The position numbers and the translations under genes are program-made. Positions 1-6,989 of a stretch of DNA of 48,886 nucleotides are shown one piece after another; the first letter of the stretch is position 1, and every line of letters begins with the position of its first letter. The notes under the pieces were generated by a model that was not told where the DNA came from, did no database searches, and saw nothing but the letters and a program-made list of their open reading frames with translations. The stretch comes from RGIG3009 sp964390295 (GTDB lineage: Bacteria; Bacillota; Clostridia; Oscillospirales; Acutalibacteraceae): contig CAYMHR010000010.1 in assembly GCA_964390295.1 (NCBI GenBank), forward strand, positions 1 through 48,886. The letters are read 5' to 3'.

Positions 1-14
1 TCTGTTGCGCATAC

Positions 15-55
15 AAAACGGCGTACACGCTTTTTCAAAGTGTGTACGCCGTTTT
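15..55 (-). terminator. Bidirectional intrinsic terminator
   Basis: A 16-bp inverted repeat (15-30 pairing with 40-55, one wobble) with a 9-base loop and A/T-rich flanks on both sides. It lies 21 bases past the stop of the unknown gene at 77-553 and probably ends the cls transcript. Confidence 0.8.
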
Positions 56-76
56 TGTGCCATATAGAAGCAAGGC

Positions 77-553
77 TCACATAATCCGATACGTCTTAAC
101 GGTTTCCTCAACGGAGTCCTTGCTCAAAAACAAACGAAGCCACCCCATCGTCAGTATCTCCTCGTCGATCAAAATCCATTCTTGCCGTTCGTTAAGGTAG
201 TACCGACTGCGCTTCAAATACTTTCGCCGTTTCTTTTCGGTTACCGTTTTGACCGTACGATTGACCAGCACCGCAATATAGTCCGCCACGTCGTTTTCAA
301 ATGCCGTTCGGTCGGCAAAATCCCACTCCTGCCACGATACCTCGTCGTCCAAATCGGCATACAGGCAGTATCCTTCGCCATGCTTCACAGCGCCGACCGT
401 CGACAACAGCTCCGGCGCTTCCCGGCTTCCCGAAAAGGCGATCCCATCATCCGTTTCTATGCAGTCCTTCGTACCGCACTGTGCGGCAATCCGGTCCTTA
501 ATTCGTTCCTGGCAATCGTGAATTTCGTTGACGGGTATTTCCCACTGACTCAT
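77..553 (-). CDS. Hypothetical protein, 158 aa, downstream of cardiolipin synthase
   Basis: I do not recognise this protein. It is soluble-looking, with no signal peptide or membrane segment, an acidic N-terminal two thirds (ETDDG, YADLDDE, FADRTAFENDVADYI) and a strongly basic patch around residues 107-116 (EKKRRKYLKR) before a short hydrophobic C-terminus. It starts 28 bases after the cls stop and is followed by a strong terminator, so it is probably the last gene of a cls transcript. The ATG at 553 has a purine-rich stretch (AAAGGG) 9 bases upstream. The coding call rests on operon position, codon-like composition and the clean terminator, not on homology. Confidence 0.7.
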   Translation of the reverse strand: MSQWEIPVNEIHDCQERIKDRIAAQCGTKDCIETDDGIAFSGSREAPELLSTVGAVKHGEGYCLYADLDDEVSWQEWDFADRTAFENDVADYIAVLVNRTVKTVTEKKRRKYLKRSRYYLNERQEWILIDEEILTMGWLRLFLSKDSVEETVKTYRIM

Positions 554-581
554 GTTCCTTTTCCCTTTTCGTTGTCATTTT

Positions 582-2147
582 TTACAGCATCGGTGCAAAA
601 ATTCGCACGACTGCGCGGAAAAACCGCTGAAACAGCGTCGTTTTCAGCATGGGCGGCGTTATTCGAATACACTGCTCCAGCGTCTCCTCAATGTCCTGCT
701 TCAAGTCGGTCAGGCACGCACAGTCGTACATCCACACACCGTTTTCAAAGTGATGCACCAGACTGCGGTAATCCAAATTGATCGTGCCGATCATCCCGTA
801 CCGGTCGTCCGCCAAATAGCTTTTGGCGTGAATGAAGCCCGGCTCGTATTCGTATATTCCCACGCCGGCCGCCATCAAGCGGTAATAATAGCTTCTCGTC
901 ATTTCAAACACGATCTTTTTATCGGGAATATGCGGCGTAATAATTTTGATCGTCACGCCCCGCAACGCCGCGTTTTCAATGTCCTGACACAAATCGTTGT
1001 CGATAATCAAATAGGGCGTGGTCATGTACAGATAATCCGTAGCCGACGCCACCAAATTTTGGATAACACTTTTGCCGACGCGCCGCTCATAGATCGGACG
1101 CGGGCCGTCGCCAAACGGAACCAGAAAGCCCGGCTCCTTCAGTTGTGGCTGTTCAGGAAACTGTTTCGGACTGACCGACGGCATTTGCTTCACGTTGATG
1201 CCGAAATCGATCAAAAACAGCTTCGTCAATTCCCATACGGCTTCGCCCTCCAGCCGAATCGCCGTATCCTTCCACTTGCCAAACCGAATCACGGCACCGA
1301 TGTACTCATCGGCATAGTTGATGCCGCCCGTATACCCGATTTTACCGTCGATCACGGTGATTTTACGGTGGTTGCGGTTGTTCACCTCGCTGTCGGCGTT
1401 GCCACGCAGCATCGAAAACGGGGTCGCCTCGATCCCATACGAACGCAGGGTGCGATAATAGTCGCCCGGCAAGGTCAGCATACAGCCCATATCGTCGTAC
1501 AAAACCTTGACCTCTACGCCCTGCGCGACCTTATCGCGCAAAACGGCCAACACCGAATCCCAAAACACGCCCTTTTCGATAATAAAGGATTCAATATAAA
1601 TAAACCGTTCCGCTTGACGAAGATCGTGCAACAACTGTGGATACATTTCCTCACCCAACCGATAATACTGCTGCCGGGTATTGGTAAACACGTGGGCATC
1701 GGCAATATCGGTCAACAGCTTGGCGTGAGAAAAGGCGATCTTATCCCGTTGCTTCAGCTCAGCCATCAAAGCGCTGTCGTCCTTATGGTAGGCATTATCT
1801 CGCAGTTCATGCAATCGCCGCACAAAACGCGGCTTGAGCTTGCGCGAATAGAACATGAAATACAGCATAAAGCCGGCAATCGGCAAAATCAGCACAAACA
1901 ACAGCCACGGCACCTTATAATCCGGATTGTCGTCTGAGGCGATAATCCGGATAACGCAGACGATTTCCACCACCCACGCCAGCTTATAAAAATGAGGTAC
2001 CCACAGACACAGCGCGGCCACCGCGCCGATGACCGCTAAAATGCCGACAATCGTCAGTGACAGCGCAAAAATATACCGAAACGGTACGTTGTTGATCGTG
2101 CGTTCGACGGTTTTTCCGTGAGAGCGATAACGAAACCGGATTTTCAT
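582..2147 (-). CDS. cls: Cardiolipin synthase (phospholipase D family)
   Basis: Membrane enzyme that joins two phosphatidylglycerol molecules into cardiolipin and glycerol. Two hydrophobic segments sit in the first ~100 residues (about 25-50 and 57-100), followed by two phospholipase D domains, each with a complete HKD motif: HRKITVID in the first and HAKSYLAD in the second, both followed by conserved GG or GT-N turns. At 521 residues it has the usual length for a Bacillota Cls. I chose the ATG at 2147 because GGGGTG lies 6 bases upstream; an upstream ATG (2153) and TTG (2171) are poorly spaced. It diverges from the spoIIA operon. PgsA at 6399-6989 makes the precursor of its substrate. Confidence 0.95.
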   Translation of the reverse strand: MKIRFRYRSHGKTVERTINNVPFRYIFALSLTIVGILAVIGAVAALCLWVPHFYKLAWVVEIVCVIRIIASDDNPDYKVPWLLFVLILPIAGFMLYFMFYSRKLKPRFVRRLHELRDNAYHKDDSALMAELKQRDKIAFSHAKLLTDIADAHVFTNTRQQYYRLGEEMYPQLLHDLRQAERFIYIESFIIEKGVFWDSVLAVLRDKVAQGVEVKVLYDDMGCMLTLPGDYYRTLRSYGIEATPFSMLRGNADSEVNNRNHRKITVIDGKIGYTGGINYADEYIGAVIRFGKWKDTAIRLEGEAVWELTKLFLIDFGINVKQMPSVSPKQFPEQPQLKEPGFLVPFGDGPRPIYERRVGKSVIQNLVASATDYLYMTTPYLIIDNDLCQDIENAALRGVTIKIITPHIPDKKIVFEMTRSYYYRLMAAGVGIYEYEPGFIHAKSYLADDRYGMIGTINLDYRSLVHHFENGVWMYDCACLTDLKQDIEETLEQCIRITPPMLKTTLFQRFFRAVVRIFAPML

Positions 2148-2232
2148 TGACATCACCCCGCTGGCCTTCAATATACCAAATGATTGTTAAAAAACGGTTT
2201 ACAAAGTGTGAATATTACAAAACTTGTCCCTC

Positions 2233-2279
2233 TGCGACAACACGTTTCCCCTAAAACAGCGGTGGACAAGGCGTATACT
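2233..2279 (+). promoter_or_regulatory. Possible spoIIA promoter region with Spo0A-box-like site
   Basis: On the minus strand, 2239-2233 reads TGTCGCA, one mismatch from the Spo0A box TGTCGAA. A TATACT at 2274-2279 could be a -10 element, 26 bases before the spoIIAA ATG, but no good -35 partner is visible and I could not find a clear sigma-H promoter. The spoIIA operon of Bacillus is driven by sigma-H and Spo0A, which makes the site plausible. Weak call. Confidence 0.25.
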
Positions 2280-2305
2280 GATAGCAAGGAAACGGAGGAA
2301 TCACT

Positions 2306-2641
2306 ATGGTAATACGGATGGGAACCGATCAAAGCGGCTTAACCGTATGGCTTTCGGGAGAGCTGGACCACCATGCGGCACGCGAATTGCGCGAGCAAAT
2401 CGACAGTGCCGTCGAGCGTTCGGTGGCCAAGCAACTGCGCTTGGATTTTTCCGGCGTCACCTTTATGGACAGCTCCGGGATCGGTTTGATCATGGGACGC
2501 TATCGGCTGATGCTGTCACGAAACGGCTCCCTATCGGTAGTCGGCGCGTCGGAACGATTGCGCCGCGTTATGAAGCTGGCAGGCTTGGAAAAGCTGCCGA
2601 TCTGGAACGAAACGTCAACCAAGGAGGTAACTCACCCATGA
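2306..2641 (+). CDS. spoIIAA: Anti-sigma-F factor antagonist SpoIIAA
   Basis: STAS-domain protein that frees sigma-F by binding the anti-sigma factor SpoIIAB in the forespore. The 111 residues carry the family's GELDHH segment near residue 18 and the phosphorylation loop FMDSSGIG, in which Ser56 corresponds to Ser58 of Bacillus subtilis SpoIIAA, the residue phosphorylated by SpoIIAB and dephosphorylated by SpoIIE. A GGAGG lies 7 bases before the ATG. Its stop overlaps the spoIIAB start (ATGA, 2638-2641), so the pair is probably translationally coupled at fixed stoichiometry, as in other endospore formers. Confidence 0.97.
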   Translation: MVIRMGTDQSGLTVWLSGELDHHAARELREQIDSAVERSVAKQLRLDFSGVTFMDSSGIGLIMGRYRLMLSRNGSLSVVGASERLRRVMKLAGLEKLPIWNETSTKEVTHP

Positions 2642-3090
2642 AACGACCCTGCAATGAAATGAAGCTGATATTCCCCAGCAAATCGGCAAACGAAGCGTTT
2701 GCCCGGTCGGCGGTCGCCGCGTTTTTGTCCCAGCTGGACCCGGCGGTAGATGAACTGGCAGACCTGCGAACAGCCGTTTCGGAAGCCGTAACCAACTGCA
2801 TCGTTCACGCCTACCGGGATACCATCGGCAATATTACCATTCAAATGCGACTTTACGAAGACGGCCGCACCGTCGTTAAAATTCGCGACCACGGTTGCGG
2901 CATTGCCAACGTTTCACAAGCTATGGAACCGTTATACACAACCGGCGGCGACGATCGATCGGGGCTGGGCTTTTCGGTTATGGAGAGCTTTACCGACCGC
3001 CTGCGCGTTTCCTCCCGTCCCGGCAAGGGGACGACTGTCACCATGGAAAAATACATAGCGATACGAAAACGTCAGGAGCGAGCCGTGTGA
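2638..3090 (+). CDS. spoIIAB: Anti-sigma-F factor / serine kinase SpoIIAB
   Basis: GHKL-type serine kinase of 150 residues that holds sigma-F inactive and phosphorylates SpoIIAA. Visible motifs are the N box (SEAVTNCIVHAY, about 47-58), the G1 box (RDHGCGI) and the ATP-lid/G2 region (TTGGDDRSGLGFSVME). AAGGAGG precedes the ATG at 2638; the open frame continues upstream to 2224 but that part is antisense or out-of-frame noise over spoIIAA. The gene overlaps spoIIAA by 4 bases and sigF by 4 bases (GTGA), giving the standard spoIIA operon order. Confidence 0.96.
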   Translation: MKRPCNEMKLIFPSKSANEAFARSAVAAFLSQLDPAVDELADLRTAVSEAVTNCIVHAYRDTIGNITIQMRLYEDGRTVVKIRDHGCGIANVSQAMEPLYTTGGDDRSGLGFSVMESFTDRLRVSSRPGKGTTVTMEKYIAIRKRQERAV

Positions 3091-3743
3091 CACGTGACGA
3101 TCACATTTGTCAAAACCTGGGCTTAGTACACACCTGCGCCCGGCGTTTTCTCGGTCGCGGCATTGAATACGACGACCTATATCAGGCCGGATGCATCGGA
3201 CTGATCAAAGCGGTGGACGGCTTTGACGACAGCCGCGGTCTCAAGCTGTCCACCTATGCCGTTCCCGTCATTCTTGGTGAAATTCGCCGCCTGTTTCGCG
3301 ACGGCGGCACGATCAAGGTCAGCCGTAGCTTAAAAGAGCTGTCGCTCAAGGTCAGCAAAGAGCGAGACGGCTTTCAAGCTGAACACGGGCGCGAGCCAAC
3401 CGTTAGCGAACTGGCACAACGGCTGGGCTTGGAACGAGAGCAGGTGGTGGAAGCGCTCGGCGCGGCATTGCCGGCATTGTCATTAACACGCGCCGGTACG
3501 GACGCCGACGGCGATGAAATCGACTTGCCCGTTGCCGCTCCGGAAGAATCCGTCACCGATCGACTGGCGTTACGTCAAGTGCTGAACCGGCTATCGGAGA
3601 ACGATCGTCGGCTCATCGAATGGCGATATTTTCAAAGAAAAACGCAACAGTACACGGCAGACCAACTGGGTATGACACAGGTACAGGTCAGTCGTCGCGA
3701 GCGCGCCATTCTGCGCGAATTACGGCAACTGCTGTCCTCCTGA
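3087..3743 (+). CDS. sigF: RNA polymerase sigma-F factor, N-terminally short
   Basis: First forespore-specific sigma factor. Region 2 (DLYQAGCIGLIKAVDGF, then LKLSTYAVPVILGEIRRLFRD), the VSRSLKEL segment after it, and a region 4 helix-turn-helix (DQLGMTQVQVSRRERAIL) match SigF closely. The GTG start at 3087 overlaps the spoIIAB stop (GTGA), and AGGAG lies 10 bases upstream. From this start the protein is 218 residues and begins just before the NLGLVHTCARRF helix, so it lacks roughly 30-35 residues that precede this point in B. subtilis SigF (region 1.2). The frame upstream lies inside spoIIAB and does not encode that stretch. A terminator follows at 3759-3804. Confidence 0.94.
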   Translation: MTRDDHICQNLGLVHTCARRFLGRGIEYDDLYQAGCIGLIKAVDGFDDSRGLKLSTYAVPVILGEIRRLFRDGGTIKVSRSLKELSLKVSKERDGFQAEHGREPTVSELAQRLGLEREQVVEALGAALPALSLTRAGTDADGDEIDLPVAAPEESVTDRLALRQVLNRLSENDRRLIEWRYFQRKTQQYTADQLGMTQVQVSRRERAILRELRQLLSS

Positions 3744-3758
3744 TCCAAACTATGTACG

Positions 3759-3804
3759 AAAAAGAGAGTGCGACGGACATCACTGTCGGCGGCACTCTCT
3801 TTTT
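3759..3804 (+). terminator. Bidirectional intrinsic terminator between sigF and HMA-like gene
   Basis: A 13-bp perfect inverted repeat (3759-3771 with 3792-3804) ending in a T-run on the plus strand and, by symmetry, on the minus strand. It serves the converging sigF and cysE-cysS-HMA transcripts. Confidence 0.88.
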
Positions 3805-3819
3805 GCTTTTGCCGGTTTC

Positions 3820-4032
3820 TTACACAACCGAAAACCCGGCACAATCCAGTGCTTCCGTCATCTGTGAGACCGTCGTTTTATCCGGATAAAACGTTACCCA
3901 AGCGGAATCCTCGTGAATGGAAGCCGAACGCACGCCGGGCAGCGCACGCAGTACCGTCGTCGCCGCGCGACGCGTTGCCGGATCACACACACCGGTCAGC
4001 CGCATCGTCACACGTTCCGCCTTCAGCCGCAT
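3820..4032 (-). CDS. Small HMA-fold-like protein lacking the CxxC metal site
   Basis: A 70-residue protein with the length, predicted beta-alpha-beta-beta-alpha-beta pattern and C-terminal phrase of heavy-metal-associated domains (LPGVRSASIHEDSAWVTF, then a TEALDCAGFSVV ending like the usual I..AGY.V). The metal loop that normally reads GMxCxxC here reads TGVCDPATR, so only one of the two cysteines remains and classical Cu or Zn binding is unlikely. I chose the ATG at 4032 because GAAGGGG is 8 bases upstream; a GTG at 4041 overlaps that site. It starts 48 bases after the cysS stop and shares its terminator with sigF, so it is probably the third gene of the cysteine operon. The function is unknown. 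Confidence 0.7.
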   Translation of the reverse strand: MRLKAERVTMRLTGVCDPATRRAATTVLRALPGVRSASIHEDSAWVTFYPDKTTVSQMTEALDCAGFSVV

Positions 4033-4080
4033 AGCAACCACCCCTTCGTCGGGTAGTTTGCCCGGTCAAAGCTCCGTTAT

Positions 4081-5475
4081 TCAAGCACGATGCCACTTAA
4101 CACCCTGCGGCGTATCTTCAACTACCACGCCCAGTGCTTTCAATTCTTCCCGAATCCGATCGGATTCCGCCCAGTTTTTGGCGGCACGCGCTTGCGTGCG
4201 CGCTTCGATCAAAGCCACAATTTCGCCGTCGTCCTCCGCGTCCTTGCGTGCATACAGCAAGCCCAGCACGTCGGCAAGCTCGTTAAAAGCGTTCAGTGCC
4301 GTTTGGCAACTACCGGCAGTCGGCTGATCGGCGGCTACCATGCGGTTGCAATCCTTCGCCAGCTCGAACAAGGCGGCGATCCCGTCGGCGGTGTTCAGAT
4401 CGTCGTCCATAGCCGTGATAAACTGCTCGCGACGCTGCCGGCAAAACGCGATAACTGCCTCATCCGCCTCGCCCTGCGGCGCGTTTTTCAAGGCAAATTC
4501 CAATCCGTTACGGCAATTATACAGTCGCTCCAGCGCGGCGGTTGCCTGCTCAATGCTCTCGTCGTTGTAGTTTATCGGACTGCGATAAGAGGAGGAGATC
4601 AGGAAAAAGCGGATCGGCTCATAACCGAATTTTTCCGCCACGTCACGTACCGTAAAGAAATTGCCGAGCGATTTTGACATCTTTTTATTATCCACGTTGA
4701 TGTATCCGTTGTGCATCCAGTACCGTGCAAACGGCGCGTCGTTACAGCACTCACTTTGCGCCACTTCGTTTTCGTGGTGAGGGAAGATCAAATCCTGACC
4801 GCCGCAGTGGATATCGATGGACGCACCGAGATACCGGCGCGCCATGGCCGAGCACTCGATATGCCAGCCGGGGCGACCGTTGCTCCACGGCGACGGCCAA
4901 AACGGCTCACCGGGCTTTGCCGCCTTCCACAAGGCAAAATCCAAGGCGTCCTCTTTTTCTTCTCCAATGCCGATCCGCGCGCCCGATTCCAAATCGTCGA
5001 TGGGCTGATGCGACAGCTTGCCGTAACCGGCGTCGCGCCGCGTGCGGAAGTAGACGTCGCCGTTAGCGGCGCGATAGGCATAGCCCTTGCTCTCCAGCGT
5101 GCGAATAATGTCGATAATCTCATCGATCTCCTGTGTGGCACGAGGATGCACCGTCGCTTCACGCACGCCCAGACCGTTGGCATCTACCTTAAACTCGACT
5201 ATATATCGCTCCGAGATTGTTTTGTAATCGACACCTTCCTCGTTGGCACGACGGATAATCTTGTCGTCAATGTCAGTAAAATTCTGGACGAAGCGGACCT
5301 CCCAGCCGCGCCACTCCAGATAGCGACGCAGTACGTCGAACACGCATAACGGACGGGCGTTGCCAATGTGAATGTAGTTATACACCGTCGGGCCGCAGGC
5401 ATAAATCCGCACTACTCCCGGCTCCAGCGTCACCAATTCTTCCTTATCACGTGACATGGTGTTGTAAATTCTCAT
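4081..5475 (-). CDS. cysS: Cysteinyl-tRNA synthetase
   Basis: Class I aminoacyl-tRNA synthetase that charges tRNA-Cys. The HIGH-type signature appears as HIGN (about residue 36), zinc ligands are seen in YACGPTVYNY and in WHIECSAM with the HCGGQDLIFPHHENE segment, and the KMSKS loop is KMSKSLGNFF. At 464 residues it is of normal length. AAGGAG lies 8 bases before the ATG, which overlaps the cysE stop by 4 bases (ATGA). The pair is transcribed behind the Cys-specific T-box at 6131-6361, so both cysteine synthesis and its use in translation respond to uncharged tRNA-Cys. Confidence 0.97.
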   Translation of the reverse strand: MRIYNTMSRDKEELVTLEPGVVRIYACGPTVYNYIHIGNARPLCVFDVLRRYLEWRGWEVRFVQNFTDIDDKIIRRANEEGVDYKTISERYIVEFKVDANGLGVREATVHPRATQEIDEIIDIIRTLESKGYAYRAANGDVYFRTRRDAGYGKLSHQPIDDLESGARIGIGEEKEDALDFALWKAAKPGEPFWPSPWSNGRPGWHIECSAMARRYLGASIDIHCGGQDLIFPHHENEVAQSECCNDAPFARYWMHNGYINVDNKKMSKSLGNFFTVRDVAEKFGYEPIRFFLISSSYRSPINYNDESIEQATAALERLYNCRNGLEFALKNAPQGEADEAVIAFCRQRREQFITAMDDDLNTADGIAALFELAKDCNRMVAADQPTAGSCQTALNAFNELADVLGLLYARKDAEDDGEIVALIEARTQARAAKNWAESDRIREELKALGVVVEDTPQGVKWHRA

Positions 5476-6107
5476 ACTTCAAACTCCTTTGCCTGATTTT
5501 CCAGTATCGCCAGACGCGCCTTCAGCGCCTCGATCTCTTGCATCAGCGGATCGGGAACGTGAACCTGATCCAGCTGATCGACTACTTTTTGACCGCCGAC
5601 TCGCACCACGCGTGCCGGCACGCCGACGGCCGTTGCGTTTTCCGGAATTTCGGTCAACACCACTGCACCGGCGGCAATTCGTGCATTATCGTGAATTTCA
5701 ATCGGCCCCAACACCTTAGCACCGGCGCCAACCATGACGTGGTTGCCGAGGGTGGGATGCCGCTTGCCGGTATCCTTACCCGTACCACCCAGCGTCACGC
5801 CCTGATACAACGTGCAATCGTTCCCGATAATCGTGGTTTCCCCAATCACCACACCGGTACCGTGGTCGATAAACAGCCGCCGTCCGATTGTGGCGCCGGG
5901 ATGAATTTCAATATTGGTGCGACGCACGCATCGCTGTGATATCCAGCGCGCCAAAAACTTCAGCCCGTGCCGATAGCACCAATGCGCCTTGCGGTAAGAA
6001 CGCACCGCCTTAAACCCACTGTACAACAACACGATCTCCAGTGTTGACCGCGCGGCCGGGTCTTTTTCTCGGATGACCGCAACGTCCTCCTTAAATCGTT
6101 CAAACAT
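5472..6107 (-). CDS. cysE: Serine O-acetyltransferase
   Basis: Makes O-acetylserine from serine and acetyl-CoA, the first committed step to cysteine. The C-terminal half is a left-handed beta-helix of hexapeptide repeats (HPGATIG, DHGTGVVIGET, GNDCTLYQGVTLGGT), with the conserved His-rich pocket HPTLGNHVMVGAGAKVLGP. The ATG at 6107 gives 211 residues and has AGGTGG 8 bases upstream; a GTG at 6119 overlaps that ribosome site. It is the first gene behind the T-box leader and overlaps cysS by 4 bases. Confidence 0.96.
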   Translation of the reverse strand: MFERFKEDVAVIREKDPAARSTLEIVLLYSGFKAVRSYRKAHWCYRHGLKFLARWISQRCVRRTNIEIHPGATIGRRLFIDHGTGVVIGETTIIGNDCTLYQGVTLGGTGKDTGKRHPTLGNHVMVGAGAKVLGPIEIHDNARIAAGAVVLTEIPENATAVGVPARVVRVGGQKVVDQLDQVHVPDPLMQEIEALKARLAILENQAKEFEV

Positions 6108-6130
6108 AGCTACACCCACCTATAAAAAAT

Positions 6131-6164
6131 CACCTTCGCCGCGTCAATCAACGCGGCGAAGGTG
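6131..6164 (-). terminator. T-box attenuator terminator
   Basis: A perfect 13-bp GC-rich stem (6152-6164 with 6131-6143, loop of 8) followed on the minus strand by ATTTTTTATA. Its 5' arm overlaps the region the T-box core would pair with in the antiterminator. It lies 24 bases before the cysE ATG. Confidence 0.92.
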
Positions 6165-6361
6165 CAGTTTGCACGGTTCCACTTCGCCTTTTACTCATGA
6201 GCCGATAACGGGGCTGCCGGGCAGGGATACGGTACGACTACGTTCCCCCTGCCTGCTCACGGGTGCATTTCACCGCCGCTTCGCTGAAAGCGCTTCCAGC
6301 CAACGACGCCTTCTCTCTGTTACGATGCCGCACGGATACTTCTCCCGGTCACAGCAATTAC
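6131..6361 (-). promoter_or_regulatory. T-box riboswitch, cysteine-specific, upstream of cysE-cysS
   Basis: The leader RNA (read on the minus strand) contains, in order, the stem I elements GGGAGAAGTA, the loop motif CAGAGAGAAG, an AG-bulge-like hairpin with GGCTGGAAGCG, and the specifier loop GGTGAAATGCACCC. The specifier codon TGC (Cys) is at 6267-6265 and is followed by A. The conserved CCCCGTTATCGG comes next, then the T-box core GTGGAACCGTGC (within 6171-6188) and an intrinsic terminator. The 291-bp gap between cysE and pgsA is therefore almost entirely this riboswitch. Uncharged tRNA-Cys should favour the antiterminator and transcription of cysE-cysS. Confidence 0.93.
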
Positions 6362-6367
6362 ACTATT

Positions 6368-6376
6368 ATTATAGCA
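6368..6376 (-). promoter_or_regulatory. Extended -10 promoter of the T-box/cysE transcript
   Basis: Reads TGCTATAAT on the minus strand, a perfect -10 with a TGn extension. No strong -35 is visible, which is common for extended -10 promoters. Transcription would start near 6361, just before the T-box stem I. Confidence 0.75.
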
Positions 6377-6398
6377 GACTTTTTCAAAAAATCTACCC

Positions 6399-6989
6399 TT
6401 ATTTTTCAGTTTTGAAATAATGGCGGTAATTCCACACGTATTGAACACCGGAAGTGGCCGTAAGAACGACCGCGATCCACAGCAAAACGTAGCCAACCGT
6501 CAGCGGTATCTCAAATACGATATCCGGCAACCGGTAAGAAGCCAGCAAGGTGTTCTGCCAGGAAGCAAACTCCAGCGCCGCCAGTTCCACCAAAATGCCG
6601 ACAAACTGCATCACTGTTTTCAGCTTGCCCCAAATGTTAGCGGCAATGACAACACCGTCTTTGGCGGCAAGAAGGCGCACGGAAGTAACCATAAATTCGC
6701 GCGTCAGGACGATCATGACGGCCCACACGTCCAGATGACCGGTCGCCAAAAAGGAAAGAAACGCAGCGGTTGTCAGCATTTTATCTGCCAACGGGTCCAA
6801 AAATTTCCCCAAATTGGTGATCAAGCCCTGTGAACGGGCAATACGTCCGTCAAACAGATCGGTTAATGCCGCCGCTCCAAACACCAGCCCGGCAATCAAA
6901 TGATGAAACGGAAACTCAACCAGCGTCAGCAGTAAAAACAGCGGCGCCAGCACAATGCGAACAATCGTCAGTTTATTGGGTAAATTCAT
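6399..6989 (-). CDS. pgsA: CDP-diacylglycerol--glycerol-3-phosphate 3-phosphatidyltransferase
   Basis: Integral membrane enzyme that makes phosphatidylglycerol phosphate, the precursor of phosphatidylglycerol and cardiolipin. The complete CDP-alcohol phosphotransferase motif D-x2-DG-x2-AR-x8-G-x3-D-x3-D is visible as DLFDGRIAR followed by GKFLDPLADK, within several hydrophobic helices. The ATG at 6989 overlaps the rimO stop (ATGA) and has GGGGG about 8 bases upstream, giving 196 residues. It is the last gene of recA-recX-rimO-pgsA; the same pairing of pgsA with recombination genes is common in Bacillota. Confidence 0.95.
   Translation of the reverse strand: MNLPNKLTIVRIVLAPLFLLLTLVEFPFHHLIAGLVFGAAALTDLFDGRIARSQGLITNLGKFLDPLADKMLTTAAFLSFLATGHLDVWAVMIVLTREFMVTSVRLLAAKDGVVIAANIWGKLKTVMQFVGILVELAALEFASWQNTLLASYRLPDIVFEIPLTVGYVLLWIAVVLTATSGVQYVWNYRHYFKTEK

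Noticed and set aside
2224..2637. In-frame N-terminal extension of spoIIAB.
   Set aside because: It overlaps all of spoIIAA out of frame; the GHKL domain begins right after the ATG at 2638, which has a strong ribosome site.
6285..6298. A sequence close to a CcpA cre site (TGGAAGCGCTTTCA on the minus strand).
   Set aside because: It falls in the T-box stem I hairpin, where the palindrome is explained by RNA pairing, and cysE-cysS is not a typical CcpA target.
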